The notes under the pieces: generated by a model
Told to the model about the DNA's origin: nothing
What the model saw: only the letters and a program-made list of their open reading frames with translations
The model's database searches: none
DNA from: Conchocele bisecta
Lineage: Eukaryota > Mollusca > Bivalvia > Lucinida > Thyasiridae
Direction: 5' to 3'
Assembly (NCBI GenBank): GCA_029237695.1
Contig: CM055272.1
Coordinates: 11,892,042-11,956,041, forward strand
Length of the DNA: 64,000 bases
Program-made: the position numbers and the translations under genes
Shown: piece by piece, positions 1 to 11,696 of the stretch
Layout of the letters: the number at the start of each line of letters is the position of its first letter
Numbering within the stretch: position 1 is the first letter of the stretch

Positions 1-2
1 GC

Positions 3-232
3 TAACCCTCAGACCGCTACTCACAACAATTGTCATCTGCTGTTGCTTTTATATCTTGTCTTATTTCTCAATAAAAACATGGTTTGACAGCACTTCAGAA
101 GTGCTGTCAAAGCATGTGTAAATTATTCTAAAGTGCTGTCAAAGCATGTTTTTTTTTTTTTGATGATAACAATGGAAAATAGAAAATAAACAGCAGACGA
201 CAAAAAAAATAAGATAGGGGTCTAAGGGTTAA
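3..232. mobile_element. Palindromic MITE family P1, copy 1
   Basis: Starts TTAACCC-like and ends AAGGGTTAA-like. The two halves are near reverse complements, with CTGCTGTTG and CAGCAGACG arms and a central TTCTAAAGTGCTGTCAAA block. Other copies are at 46263, 46712, 62352 and 62841. Confidence 0.7.
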
Positions 233-526
233 TACAAAAAAATTCTTTCTTCCTATTATATTCATCATCACAAGGCCGGATTCCATATGGGAGAACGTTA
301 GTGTTTGTTGGTTGACCTTTTACTGCTCTTAATAGGATTGTTCATTAATCAATAACATCAACAACTAGAAGCAGCAGGCATCTCCAGAGGGCCATAACTT
401 AATTGCTCAGTGGTTATCAAATACTGCCACTGTCTGACAAAGCTGGGTCTACTTCATTTCCCACCAATCATGGCAAGTTGGGGTCCCTGTGATGATGTGG
501 TGCAAGCTCAATGTGTGTGTGTGTAG
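233..526. other. Unassigned AT-rich sequence
   Basis: No coding, RNA or repeat signature recognised; a short GT run lies next to the MITE that follows. Confidence 0.4.
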
Positions 527-920
527 CAGAGCTCCAGATAAGGAATTAGTAATTGAGTATTTTCACTCCATCATTTCTCAAGCAATTGGGTATTTCAATA
601 TTTGAATTGGGTAAAATAAAATCACATTACTGTTTACACATCAACAGACAGCAATTATTGAATAGTTTGCTTCGAAATGAAAACATGTCTTGGCATTTCA
701 TTAGAATTGTCTCATTGGAGACAATTCTAATGAAATACCAAGATGTGTTTTCATGGATAAGAACAATATGCTATATTTGTGGTCTGTTGTTTTCTGTAGC
801 ATGATAAAGGTACCACAAATTTGTTATTGCTTTTTGATACTCGCTACTTCTGATTTCAATTGGGTTTTTGGCAATTTTAATTAGGTATTTGCGCAAATAC
901 GCAGCTTATCTGGAGCTCTG
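527..920. mobile_element. hAT-like MITE with internal hairpin
   Basis: Terminal inverted repeat CAGAGCTCCAGATAAG at both ends. The same ends flank 51346-51709, where an 8-bp target duplication is clear. Internally, 679-713 and 718-752 form a nearly perfect 35-bp stem with a 4-nt loop. Confidence 0.68.
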
Positions 921-1040
921 ATGTAGGTCAGTCAACCACTGTCAATTAGAATATCCAGTGGCTGGAAAATAGACAGGCAAACAATTCCTCGGTTGGGGTA
1001 TTGGATGTCAACAAGTATGTACATACAGTCTTCACAACAG

Positions 1041-1891
1041 TGTTACAACGAGCGTTGTTTAATGCTATTTATTAATTTACTTTTACTTATTTTAGACTTG
1101 GGGAATTAGGCTCAATTTGATCGAAAGATGAAAAGACAAAGACACATGTTGATTCTATACTGTAATATTCCCAAGAGCTCCCTGGCAACCCAAACAATGG
1201 CCTTTATACTTGGCAACGCGGACCTTATAGAAAGCACCTGACCACTCGGCATGAAATGCACACAATGCAGACTTTTCCTGAGAACTGTGTTTGTTCAACA
1301 CAGTTCAAATTGCTATAATTAATTACTCATTGAATGCAAACCTTAGATATTTTACATGCACATTCATCCATTCATCTACATACACACCACAGCAAATATC
1401 AATGACGAAATGAAATCAGAACTATGTCTAAATTGGCTTTTAATACGAATATCAAAGTCAATTTAGACATCGGACTGTCTTCTGAATCATATCTGGAACT
1501 AACTGTAATATGCAAATGACTGTAAACAACTACATGTTATAGTATTAAGTTTTGACTCAGTGTAGCTCAAATACTAGTCATCAATGTACAGTCTCAAAAG
1601 AGTTATTACATGATCTATGAAAAAATTTCACAATACTTGCAGACAACAATTCTGAATTGCCACAGCGATGCTGCATTCACATTTTGTGTGACCCCAAGCT
1701 ATTTGACCAGGGCACAACGCCCATTAAAAGAGGTCTGGTTTCTGCAGACATGTTTACTCAGAGGTCATGACCTGATTCCATATGAACAAAGGAGCAACCA
1801 GTCTAGTTCCAGCTTGGACAAAGCATCTGCATGGTTCAATCAGGGTTTATACTGTTTGCCATTCAGTCCATCAAATTGGTACACTATAACA
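1041..1891 (-). repeat. Left LTR (3' LTR of minus-strand element)
   Basis: 851-bp direct repeat of 3700-4553 with small indels. Starts TGTTACAACG and ends CACTATAACA. Confidence 0.75.
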
Positions 1892-2359
1892 ATACCCTCC
1901 TGGTTCGAAACATTTGGTCCCCAAATGAAATATGGATAAACAACCATGTGAACCAAATATTACATGTAACAGTACAAGTAATAAGTATGAATATTGTAAC
2001 ACAAGAAATATCGCATTCACACACCTTACACACTACAATCCTATAATGCTTAATTTTCAATTATATGTCTGGGTGCCAGGATAAAAACATCAACTAATGC
2101 ATGCAGTAAGACATGAAATACATTATACTGTACTTCATCTAATAAACACCCTCATCTATGCAACATTTGAAAAATTAAAATTATGTAACTAAAAACATTT
2201 CCACTTGTTATGCAAAAGTGTGTTTGATATGGTAAAATAAAACACAATTAAACAAAAAGCATAGAAGGGGTTTACATTAGAATAAATATGGCATAGTCCA
2301 TATACGTTCCATCAGTCTTGATCAGCGCAGTTCATCGTATTAAACTGTAATCCATTTTA

Positions 2360-3005
2360 ATTGGAATTTTTAAATTAAACGACATGTTAAAGTTGCAGAT
2401 ACAGTATTGAGCACATGTGTAAGGTGTACAGTTATTCAATTATAGGCAGTATGTTGCACTATGAATTATGTAACACCAAACGTCCATGATATGCAATACT
2501 GTTTCGTTTCCTTTATCAAAATCAGGTTAATTAGTAAATCATCAATCGTAATACATGTAATCCGTTGTTAATTGGAAAACGTAAATAATAATTGATACAT
2601 GTATGTCACTGGTAAGTCATAATTCCATTATTTATGGCAGATATGCACAGGAATTAATTATTACTGGGGTCCATTTATGGAATATTTAAATTAAAAAGAC
2701 ATATTAAAGTTACAGGTTCAGGTATTGAGCACAGTGTAAGGTGTACAGTTATTCAATTTTAGGCAGTAATGTCGCACTATGAATATGTAACACCAAACGT
2801 CCATGATATGCAATACCGTTTCGTTTAAACAAAAATCTCTATTGTAATTAATACATGTAATCCGTTGTAATTTGAAACGTAATAATTGATACATGTATGT
2901 CACGTAAGTCATAATTCCATTATTATGGCAGATATGCACAGGAATTAATTATTACTGGGGTCCATTTATGGTAATATTTAAATTAAAAGACATATTAAAA
3001 GTTGC
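2360..3005. repeat. Tandem duplication inside the LTR element
   Basis: Two copies of a unit of about 315 bp, each containing GTAAGGTGTACAGTTATTCA, CCAAACGTCCATGATATGCA and ATGCACAGGAATTAATTATT. The second copy lacks about 30 bp. Confidence 0.7.
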
Positions 3006-3204
3006 AGATTCACGAATTGACCTCAAACATCACTTTCCATGTCATAGTATGTGGATTTTCGGAAGAAAAGTATGAGAAAAGAGAGAAGAAAGATGCGCTA
3101 AAGATCAAATCCCACACAATATGAAATATGAATGTACATGAATGAAATCGCAACATGAAACTACAAACTGTCAATAAAATTCCAAAAATGTATTTGTGCT
3201 ATTG

Positions 3205-3585
3205 TCAATTCTTCTTCATTTCTGCCGTCAATGGTCCTATGTTGGCGTGTAGGATGTGCGGAACGTGTCCCTCGCACACCCCGGTCCGAGATTCGTAGTG
3301 TTCCTTCCAGAATGTGCGGGTAGGCCCCGTCACACATTCTGGCTTCGTAGGTAACTGAGTCCGTCGTGTTTTGCGAGTCTGTTGGTACATCAACTTCTTG
3401 AAATATTGTGTAGCAAACACTGATTCAAATGGTGAAAATCCTGTAGATTGTATACATTCTGTCCAACACAATGCCATTAATATTGTAGGCAAAACGTAAG
3501 CCAAGTTGATGGCTACACATTTCTTCTCCATCTTCAAAATGTTATTAAAATTACACTGTATGTGTCGAAAAATCCATGCGTGCAA
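3205..3585 (-). pseudogene. Retrotransposon integrase C-terminal fragment
   Basis: A 126-codon open stretch on the minus strand contains LPTILMAL followed by STGFSPFE and VFA. These match the end of the catalytic core and the following segment of Ty3/gypsy-type integrases, where a Y/R-x-T-x-H-x-S-T-G-x-S-P-F pattern is usual. The HHCC finger and the D,D-35-E residues are not present, so it is a remnant. It lies about 115 bp inside the 5' LTR of the 1041-4553 element, which shows that the rest of gag-pol was deleted. Confidence 0.62.
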
Positions 3586-3699
3586 AGTTCCTCAATTTGT
3601 TCCACTTTCCATCGAAATAATAGATTAACCGTTACTTATAATTTTGTTCACTTAAGTCCAAATTAACATGACCGAGAATCTAAAGAGTCTCCACCAAAC

Positions 3700-4553
3700 T
3701 GTTATAGTGAGTGGTGGTGTTGTATTTTATTAATTTCTAAGATGTTTACTGTTAATTTTTTGGATTTGGGAATTACGGCTCAATTTGATCAAAAGATGAA
3801 AAGACAAAGACACATGTTGATTCTATAATGTAATATTCCCAAGCTCCCTGGCAACCCAAACAATTGGCCTTTATACTTGGCAACGCGGACCTTATAGAAA
3901 GCACCTGACCACTCGCATGAAATGCACACAATGCAGACTTTTCCTGAGAACTGTGTTTGTTCAACACAGTTCAAATTGCTATAATTAATTACTCATTGAA
4001 TGCAAACCTTAGATATTTTACATGCACATTTCATCCATTCATCTACATACACACCACAGCAAATATCAATGACGAAATGAAATCAGAACTATGTCTAAAT
4101 TGGCTTTTAATACGAATATCAAAGTCAATTTAGACATCGGACTGTCTTCTGAATCATATCTGGAACTAACTGTAATATGCAAATGACTGTAAACAACTAC
4201 ATGTTATAGTATTAAGTTTTGACTCAGTGTAGCAAATCAATATAGTCATCAATGTACAGTCTCAAAAGAGTTATTACATGATCTATGAAATTTCACAATA
4301 CTTGCAGACAACAATTCTGAATTGCCACAGCGATGCTGCATTCATTTTGTGTGACCCCAAGCTATTTGACCAGGGCACAACGCCCATTAAAAGAGGTCTG
4401 GTTTCTGCAGACATGTTACTCAGAGGTCATGACCTGATTCCATATGAACAAAGGAGCAACCAGTCTAGTTCCAGCTTGGACAAAGCATCTGCATGGTTCA
4501 ATCAGGGTTTATACTGTTTGCCATTCAGTCCATCAAATTGGTACACTATAACA
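3700..4553 (-). repeat. Right LTR (5' LTR of minus-strand element)
   Basis: 854-bp direct repeat of 1041-1891. Terminal inverted bases TGTTATAGTG and CACTATAACA are perfect here. It differs from the left copy by scattered small indels, indicating an insertion that is not recent. Confidence 0.75.
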
Positions 4554-4799
4554 ACAGGAACATTCTACACATTTGGAAGTTGGACACAAATGAAATTCTC
4601 AGAATTAGGAATTATACTATCAGTTTTAGAATTATAAATTAGCCAGTTGAGGAAAACTATGATACATGCGTAAAGGGTTTATTGATGTCTTATTGATTTA
4701 ATGATGAACTGAATAGTGAAGCAGTGGAACAAAACAGTGGAAACTATCTAGACCTATCGTAACGAGCCGGCTCATCTGGATCTACACAATTTGTCAATA

Positions 4800-5640
4800 C
4801 TGCTATACAGGCCTGTGGGTTGAAAGGGTTAAAAGTAGTGTGAATACGTCAACTTGTGCACAATTGTTAGATGTACGTACAGTGGTTTTACATGTTACAG
4901 GTCCACCACTGTGTGCTGACTCGTTGTTATTATATAAATAAATACTTAGTCTCTTTACAAAACACCAGAGAAATATGTTATAACTTCTATTTCCTTCATT
5001 GAAAATTCTTAATATTTCACACATACATTCCGGTAAGGCTTTACTACCATGCTGTGCCAAATCCACGACTGTCTAACCTCCACCGATCCCAAGGTCAAGG
5101 TCAAATACTTGGTCTCTTTACAAAACTTAACATCCGAGAAATAAGTTATAACTTCTTCATTAAAAATTCTTAATATTTCACTCGTGCTTTCCTCTAAGGT
5201 TGTACCATCATGCTGTGACAAATCTACGACCATCCAACCCCCGCTTATCCCAAGGTCAAGGTCACATACTTAGTCTATTTACAAAACTTAATATCACAGA
5301 AATACGTTATAACTTCTATTTCTTTCATCGAAAATTCTTAATATTTCATTCATGCATTCCTCTAAGGCTCTACTCATGCTGTGACAAATCCCCGCTGATC
5401 TCGAGGTCAAGGTCACATACTTAGTGTCTTTACAAAACTTAGCATCAGAGAAATCTGTTATAACTTCTATTTCCTTGCTCGGATCTGCTTCGTGCCGCCC
5501 CCGCTAAGCCCAGAGTCAAGGTCACAAGCCCACACACTTTAATTTTTTTTACATATTTAGGGGTTCCTGGGCCCACGCGGGGGGTATTCCGTAAGCCTCG
5601 CTTACTGACCAATCTAGTTGTAAATATTCTTGTAAACAAA
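4800..5640. repeat. Tandem array, about 180-bp unit
   Basis: Units contain ATGCTGTGACAAATCC, CCCAAGGTCAAGGTCACA, CTCTTTACAAAACTTA and TTGAAAATTCTTAATATTTC. The end carries a small hairpin (GTAAGCCTCGCTTAC) and then CTAGTT. Related arrays lie at 11697-12100 and 12450-12935. Confidence 0.72.
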
Positions 5641-5747
5641 GGCTATTTTTAAAAATCAACATTCGTCATAGGTCACATGGCGTTTGTTATGGTTATAATA
5701 CAGTGCTGACGTGTGTATAAAAGTAATACTAAATGCTTTGTAAACAG

Positions 5748-5812
5748 ATGATCTACTGGTATATTGGGAACACATGCCGCCTGTGAAACAGCGGGTTCCG
5801 AGTTTGATTCTT
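5748..5812 (+). repeat. tRNA-derived SINE head, degenerate
   Basis: GCCTGTGAAACAGCGGGTTC then CGAGTTTGATTC resembles an anticodon arm followed by a B box. No complete cloverleaf. Confidence 0.4.
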
Positions 5813-5925
5813 TTGTTTATTTCTCTTTATTAACTATAATAAAAATAAGAAAGAAAATTGTGGGCTCTTCTACATTTTTGTCGCGCCCGCTTGCGGAAAG
5901 CGCGATATAGTCGGCCGTTTGGCGT

Positions 5926-6012
5926 ACGTACGTACATACGTACATACGTACATACGTACATACGTACATACGTACGTACGTACCTACGTACGTACGTACC
6001 TACGTACGTACG
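5926..6012. repeat. Microsatellite (GTAC/ATAC)n
   Basis: About 20 imperfect copies of a tetranucleotide alternating ACGT and ACAT steps, just inside the start of the nested complex. Confidence 0.85.
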
Positions 6013-6325
6013 TGTGTCCGGTTAAAGTTTTTGGTTAAGTTTTTTGGTTAAAGTTTTTGGTTAAGTTCTTTGGTTAAAGTTTTTGGTTAAGTTTTTTGGT
6101 TAAGTTGTTTGGTTAAGTTTTTTGGTTAAAGTTTTTGGTTAAAGTTTTTGGTTAACTTCTTTGGTTAAAGTTTTTGGTTAAGTTGTTTGGTTAAGTTTTT
6201 TGGTTAAAGTTTTTCGTTAAAGTTTTTCGTTATACTATATCTCTGCAACTGCTTTGCCCATTACCTTGAAACTTCACATGGGTGTTTATCATCATCTATA
6301 TTTTCATTCTACCCCCCTCCCGTGC

Positions 6326-7475
6326 CACAGGTGGAAGACTCGGACCTATGACACCAAAAAAATGCCTATTAAAAAAAATCCCATTACCCCACCCACATGG
6401 TCTCGTACAGTACTATACGTTAATTCAAGGTGAGTATAAATAGCGCTATTATAGAAAGAGCCCTCGTTTTTCTCGCACAAACACAATAAACATCGATTAA
6501 ATGTATGAAATATGTCTCTGGCAATCGATAAAGGTATTAGGTGTGTGAATATACTCACTTCAAATTGCTGTTTCAAGTTATTTATTGAGTTATTCGCGTT
6601 TTGATTACCCCATCCAAAGCGAAAGTTGCGTGTGCGAAAGAATCTCACACAGAATCGGAGGCCGTCCGGCTGGATTATCGTCATATTTGGCCGATAGCTG
6701 ATCGCCAGCTCAAACAAAGTCGTACACCATGATCATATACATTAGAGACTCCAACCATACAAAGTTCGTCCAATTGTGATCGTTTGCCGATCTAAAAAAC
6801 ACTTTTTTGTCTTATTTCGTTCATTATCTGGAACTGGGTCAATGCACCATCTTCCATAATACAACCGAAGCGTCTATGTAAAGAACATCTCTGATTGGCT
6901 AAATCTAAACTGTATGACGTCATTCAACCTATTTCGGGATTGCGGAAGACATAATCTGATAGTACGTGAATCATGAATGAAAGTGGAAAAAAGGTGTTTT
7001 TAGATCGGTGAATGATCACAATTGGACGAACTTTGTATGGTTGGAGTTGCTAATGTATATGGTCATGGTGCCACACTTTAGTTTGAGCTGTCGATCAGTT
7101 ATTGGTCAAATATGACCGATAATCCACGCCGACGGCCTTCGATTCTGTGTGAGATTCTTTCGTACACGCAATTTTCGCTTTGGATGGGGTAATCAAAACG
7201 CGAATAACTCAATAAATACTTGAAACAGCGATTTGAAGTGAGTATATTCACACACCTAATACCTTTATTTATCGATTGCCAGAGACATATTTCATACATT
7301 TAATCGATGTTTATTGTGTTTGTGCGAGCCGGAAAAAAGAGGGCTCTTTCTATAATAGCGCTATTTATACTCACCTGAATTAACGTATAGTACTGTACGA
7401 GACCAAGTGGGTGGGGTAATGGGATTTTTTTTAATAGGCATTTTTTTGTGTCATAGGTCCGAGTCTCCACCTGTG
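6326..7475. mobile_element. Foldback hAT-like element with 8-bp target duplication
   Basis: Ends CACAGGTGGA and TCCACCTGTG. The octamer TCCCGTGC flanks both sides (6318-6325 and 7476-7483) and is part of the host array unit. Arms of about 480 bp at 6326-6812 and about 6988-7475 are inverted copies with small differences, leaving a loop of roughly 175 bp. No transposase is present; the short minus-strand ORFs in both arms are mirror artefacts. The 8-bp duplication and CA-starting ends fit the hAT superfamily. Confidence 0.78.
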
Positions 7476-8286
7476 TCCCGTGCGCCCCCTGTGCTCAATG
7501 TCAAGGTCAAATTACTTTGTTTTTGAAGTTTTTTTTGGTTAAGTTTTTTTGGTTAAAGTTTTTGCAATGAAAGTTTTTTGCTTAAGTTTTTTGGTTAAAG
7601 TTTTTCGTTATACTACATCTCTGCAACTGCTTTGTTTGCCCATTACCTTGAAACTTCATATGGGGTGTTTATCATCATCTATATCATTCATTCTACCCCC
7701 TCCTGTGCGGCCCCTGTGCCCAATGTCAAGGTCAAATTACTTTGAAGTTTTTGTTAAGTTCTTTGGTTTAAAGTTTTTTTTTTGGTTAAGAATTTTTTGG
7801 TTAAGTTTTTTGGTTAAAGTTTTTGGTTAAGGTTTTTTTGGTTAAGTTTTTTGGTTTAAAGTTTTTCGTTATGCTATATCTCTGCAACTGCTTTGCCCAT
7901 TACCTTGAAACTTCACATGGGTGTTTATCATCATCTATATTGTTTTCAATTCTACCCCCCCCTCCCGTGCTGCCACCTGTGCCGAATGTCAAGGTCAAAG
8001 TACTTTGAAGTTTGTGGTTAAGTTTTTTGGTTAAAGTTTTTGGTTAAGTTTTTTGGTTAAGTTTTTTGGTTAAAGTTTTCGTTAAAGTTTTTTCGTTATA
8101 CTATATCTCTGCAACCTGCTTTGCCCTTACCTTGAAACTTCACATGGGTGTTTATCATCATCTATATTTTCATTCTACCCCCCTTCCGTGCGGCCCCTGT
8201 GCCCAATGTCAAGGTCAAATTACTTTGAAGTTTTTGGTTAAGTTTTTTGGTTAAAGTTTTTGGTTAAAGTTTTTGGTTAAGTTTTT

Positions 8287-10649
8287 AGCTCACCTGAGCA
8301 AAGCTCATGTGAGCTATTGTTATGGCAAAGTGTCCGTCGTCCGTCGTCCGGCGTCCGGCGTCCGTCCGTGAACATTTTAAATCATCTTCTTCTCCCGAAC
8401 TGCTGAGCCGATATTGGTTAAACTTCACAGGGATGATATATGGGTGATGCCATTTCAGATTTGTTAAAATGGAGGTCATCGACAATCCAAGATGGCTGCC
8501 ATGGAAAAGTAGGTCAAATTCTTAAAAAATCTTCTTCTCACGAACCGCCAGGCCGATTTCGACGATACTTGGTATGAATGATCGATAGTTAGCGCTGTTT
8601 TCAGATTTGTTCATATGGTGGCCCGTGGGTCCAAAAATGGGCGTCGCCCGGAGGGGTCAAATAGGGGTCAAATTTTATTTTTAACCGAATATGTCATGTA
8701 TATCAAATCGAAGGTATTGACGAGACAACCACTGTGGAACATTTTTTTGTCTAAATCATATGGATTACGTCATCCAAGAGGCCACCGATAGTTCAAATGG
8801 TCATTCTTTACTAAAGATTTCAAACGTCTTTTTCTTGTAAACAAACTTGTCCGATATTGGCCAAACTTAACTGTAATGGCTGTGGTTGAAGCCTGTTCAT
8901 TTTTGTTAACATGGAGGTCATCACCAAATCCAAGATGGCCGCGTTGAGAAGTAGGTCAAATTCTTTAAAAAATTCTTCTCACCCAGGCGATTCGATGATA
9001 CGGGTATGAATGATCGATAGTTAGCGCTGTTTCAGATTTGTTCATATGGTGGCCCCTGGGTCAAAAATGGGCGTCACCCAGGGGTCAAATAGTGTAAATG
9101 ATTTTTAACCGAATATAGTCATATATATATCAAAATCGAGGTATTGACGAGACGATCTCTGGAGAATTTTTTGTCTAAATAGATGATTACGTCATCCAAG
9201 ATGGCCACTGATTGTTCAAAAGGTCATTCTTTTACTAAAGATTTCAAACGTCTTTTTCTTGTGAACTGCTTGGCCGATATTGGCCAAACTTAACTAATCC
9301 TGTGGGTGAAGCCTGTTTCATTTTTGTTAAAATGGAGGTCATCACCAATCCAAGATGGCCGCCGTTGAGAATAGTCAAATTGTCAAAAAATCTTCTTCTC
9401 ACAAACCAGGCCGATATCACGAAACTTGGTAAGAAGTTGATAGTTACCGCTGTTTTAGATTTGTTCATATGGTGGCCCCTGGGTCAAAAATGGGTGTGGC
9501 CCGAGGGGTCAAATGGGGGTCAAATTTTATTTTAATTTTTCAGAATATGGCCATATAGTATATCGGATCGAATATATATAGTATATCGGATCGAATGTAT
9601 CGACGAGACGATCACTCTACAGCATGTTTTGTCTAAATCAGATGATTTTGTCATCCAAGATGGCCACCGAAAGTAAAAAATTTGTTTTAACGATTTCAAA
9701 CGTATTATTCTTGTGAACTGCTGGGCCGATATTGGCCAAACTTAACTGAAATGGTTTGTTGGTGAAGCCTGTTCATTTTTTTGTCAAAATGAAGGTAATC
9801 ACCAAATCCAAGATGTCCGCCGTTGAAAAGTAGGTCAAATTGTCAAAAAATCTTCTTCACTCACAAACCTCCAGGCTGATTTCGACGAAACTTGGTGTGA
9901 ATGATTGATATTTAACGCTGTTTCAGATTTGTTCATATGGTGGCACCGGGTGGGTCAAAAATGGGCGTGGCCCGAGGGGTCAACTAGGGGTCAAATTATA
10001 TTTTTGACCAAATATGGTCATATAATATATCCAATCCAAGGTATCGACGAGACGATCACTCTGGAGCATGTTTTGCCAAAATCAAATGATTACGTCATCC
10101 AAGATGGCCACCGACAGGTCAAAAGGTTGTTCTTTTACTAAAGATTTCAAAGGACTTCTTCTTGTGAACTGCTTGGCCGATGTTGACCAAACTTAACTGA
10201 AAGGTGGTGTTGGTGAAGCATGTTCATTTTTGTCAAAATGGAGGTCATCACCAAATCCAAGATGTCTGCCATTGAAAAAAGTAGGTAAAATTGTCAAAAA
10301 ATCTTCTTCTCACAAACGGCCAGGCCGATTTCGACGAAACTTTGTATGAATGATCGATAGTTAACGCTGATTCAGATTTGTTCATATGGTGGCCTCTGGG
10401 TCAAAAATGGTCATGGCCCGAGGGTCAAATAGGGGTCAAATTTTATTTTTGACCGAATATGGTCATTTTATATATCAAATCGAAGGTATAGCAGTAAATC
10501 ACATGCACATTCGCAATATATGTTAGATCAGAAGGTACCAACAAATTCTGTGGAACATTTGAAGTTGTAAGTGAAGAGTCTTTGTGAAATCAAGATGACC
10601 ACTATGGAGGCTTTTAGGTGAGCGATACAGGCCCATTTGGGCCTCTTGT
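8287..10649 (+). mobile_element. Hairpin-capped element with roughly 430-bp tandem units
   Basis: Starts AGCTCACCTGAGC, folding against ATGTGAGCT. Near the end AGGTGAGC repeats the start in reverse complement, followed by palindrome GGCCCATTTGGGCC and CTCTTGTT. Internal units carry AACTGCTTGGCCGATATTGG, CATCCAAGATGGCCACCGA and GGTGGCCCCTGGGTCAAAAA. Both flanks are GGTTAAGTTTTTT array, so it inserted into T-rich DNA of that array. A second copy begins at 16093 and runs into the N gap. Confidence 0.72.
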
Positions 10650-11124
10650 TTGGTTAAAGTTTTTCGTTAGACTATATCTCTGCAACTTCTTTGCCCATTA
10701 CCTTGAAACTTCACATGGGTGTTTATCATCATCTATATTTTCATTCTACCCCCCTCCCTGCGCTGTGCCCAATGTCAAGGTCAAATTACTTTTTGAAGTT
10801 TTTTGGTTAAGTTTTTTGGTTAAAGTTTTTGGTTAAGTTTTTTGGTTCAAGTTTTTCGTTATACTATATCTCTGCAACTGCTTTGCCCATTACCTTGAAA
10901 CTTCACATTGGTGTTTATCATCATCTATATTTTCATTCTACCCCCCTTCCGTGCGGCCCCTGTGCCCAATGTCAAGGTCAAATTACTTTGAAGTTTTTGG
11001 TTAAGTTTTTTGGTTAAAGTTTTTGGTTAAGTTTTTTTGGTTAAAGTTTTTCGTTATACTATATCTTTTTTTTTAGTGTCCATGCCTCGCCACAAGGCGC
11101 GACATGCAGGCCGCGGCCATCTAG

Positions 11125-11690
11125 TGATTATTAAAAAGCAGCATAATTTTGAAATTCATTCTAACATTTAGCTTTATGTACATATTACATATGAGTTGTG
11201 TTTTTCTTGTAGTTCATACATGTAACCCACAAGGAAGCCACATACCAACTATCTAGTCTCCAGCAGTTACGCTTTACTAAGTTTTACTTCTTACAAGAAG
11301 CGTGATGACGAATGCACAGATGGACGAACGAATAGACGAACGGATACATGTGACTAAAACAATATCAATAAAACTTTATTTCAAAAGTAGGTATACAAAT
11401 ATATACACCAGTTGTGGGATTCGAACCTGGAAAGATGTATTCAGCGACAGCAGGAGTTCAAGTCCTTACCAAGAGTGCTACGGAAATCTCTTGACAACTT
11501 GTTTCGATAGTGAATATAAAGTATTGTTTATAACTGATTGATTTATAAACAAAGGCATGTAAACAACACCAGGACATAGTGGTAGAATTATAGACTTCAT
11601 TCTGCACCTTATAATGAACAAACTATAACAAAAGTCGGTTTGACGGTGATGGACAACCTGACTCCCCACAACGAGTTGTTGGGGGGGGGG
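11125..11690. other. Intervening sequence with a tRNA-like B box
   Basis: GGGATTCGAACCTGG near 11417 is a reverse-strand B box; a weak A-box-like stretch lies about 60 bp away on the same strand. Probably a decayed SINE. A homopolymer G run lies at about 11681-11695. Confidence 0.35.
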
Positions 11691-11696
11691 GGGGGT

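Larger units (their letters stand above)
1041..4553 (-). mobile_element. Internally deleted LTR retrotransposon with 4-bp target duplication
   Basis: Two direct repeats of about 850 bp (1041-1891 and 3700-4553) flank 1.8 kb. Both begin TGTTA and end CACTATAACA; the right copy begins TGTTATAGTG, the reverse complement of its own end. ACAG occurs directly outside both ends (1037-1040 and 4554-4557), as a target duplication should. The integrase fragment reads on the minus strand. In that orientation a purine tract (AGGAGGG) sits beside the left LTR and a tRNA-like CCACCA (3691-3696) sits three bases inside the right LTR, matching polypurine tract and primer-binding site. Gag, protease, reverse transcriptase and RNase H are absent. 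The interior also contains a tandem duplication of about 315 bp. Confidence 0.78.
5880..11124 (+). mobile_element. Hairpin-capped array element (nested complex)
   Basis: Starts with hairpin GTCGCGCCCGCTTGCGGAAAG and ends GGCGCGAC, then palindrome GGCCGCGGCC, then CTAGT. The body is an array whose 210-bp-scale units hold TTATACTATATCTCTGCAAC, GTCAAGGTCAAATTACTTTG and many GGTTAAGTTTTTT copies. It is interrupted by a foldback element (6326-7475) and a second hairpin-capped element (8287-10649). It resembles pearl or Helentron-associated elements known from bivalves (inference). Confidence 0.65.

Noticed and set aside
6346..6717. 123-codon minus-strand frame
   Set aside because: Lies wholly in one arm of the foldback element and is mirrored, broken, in the other arm.
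11395..11475. A tRNA gene on the minus strand
   Set aside because: Only the B-box region is convincing; no acceptor stem or anticodon arm can be paired.
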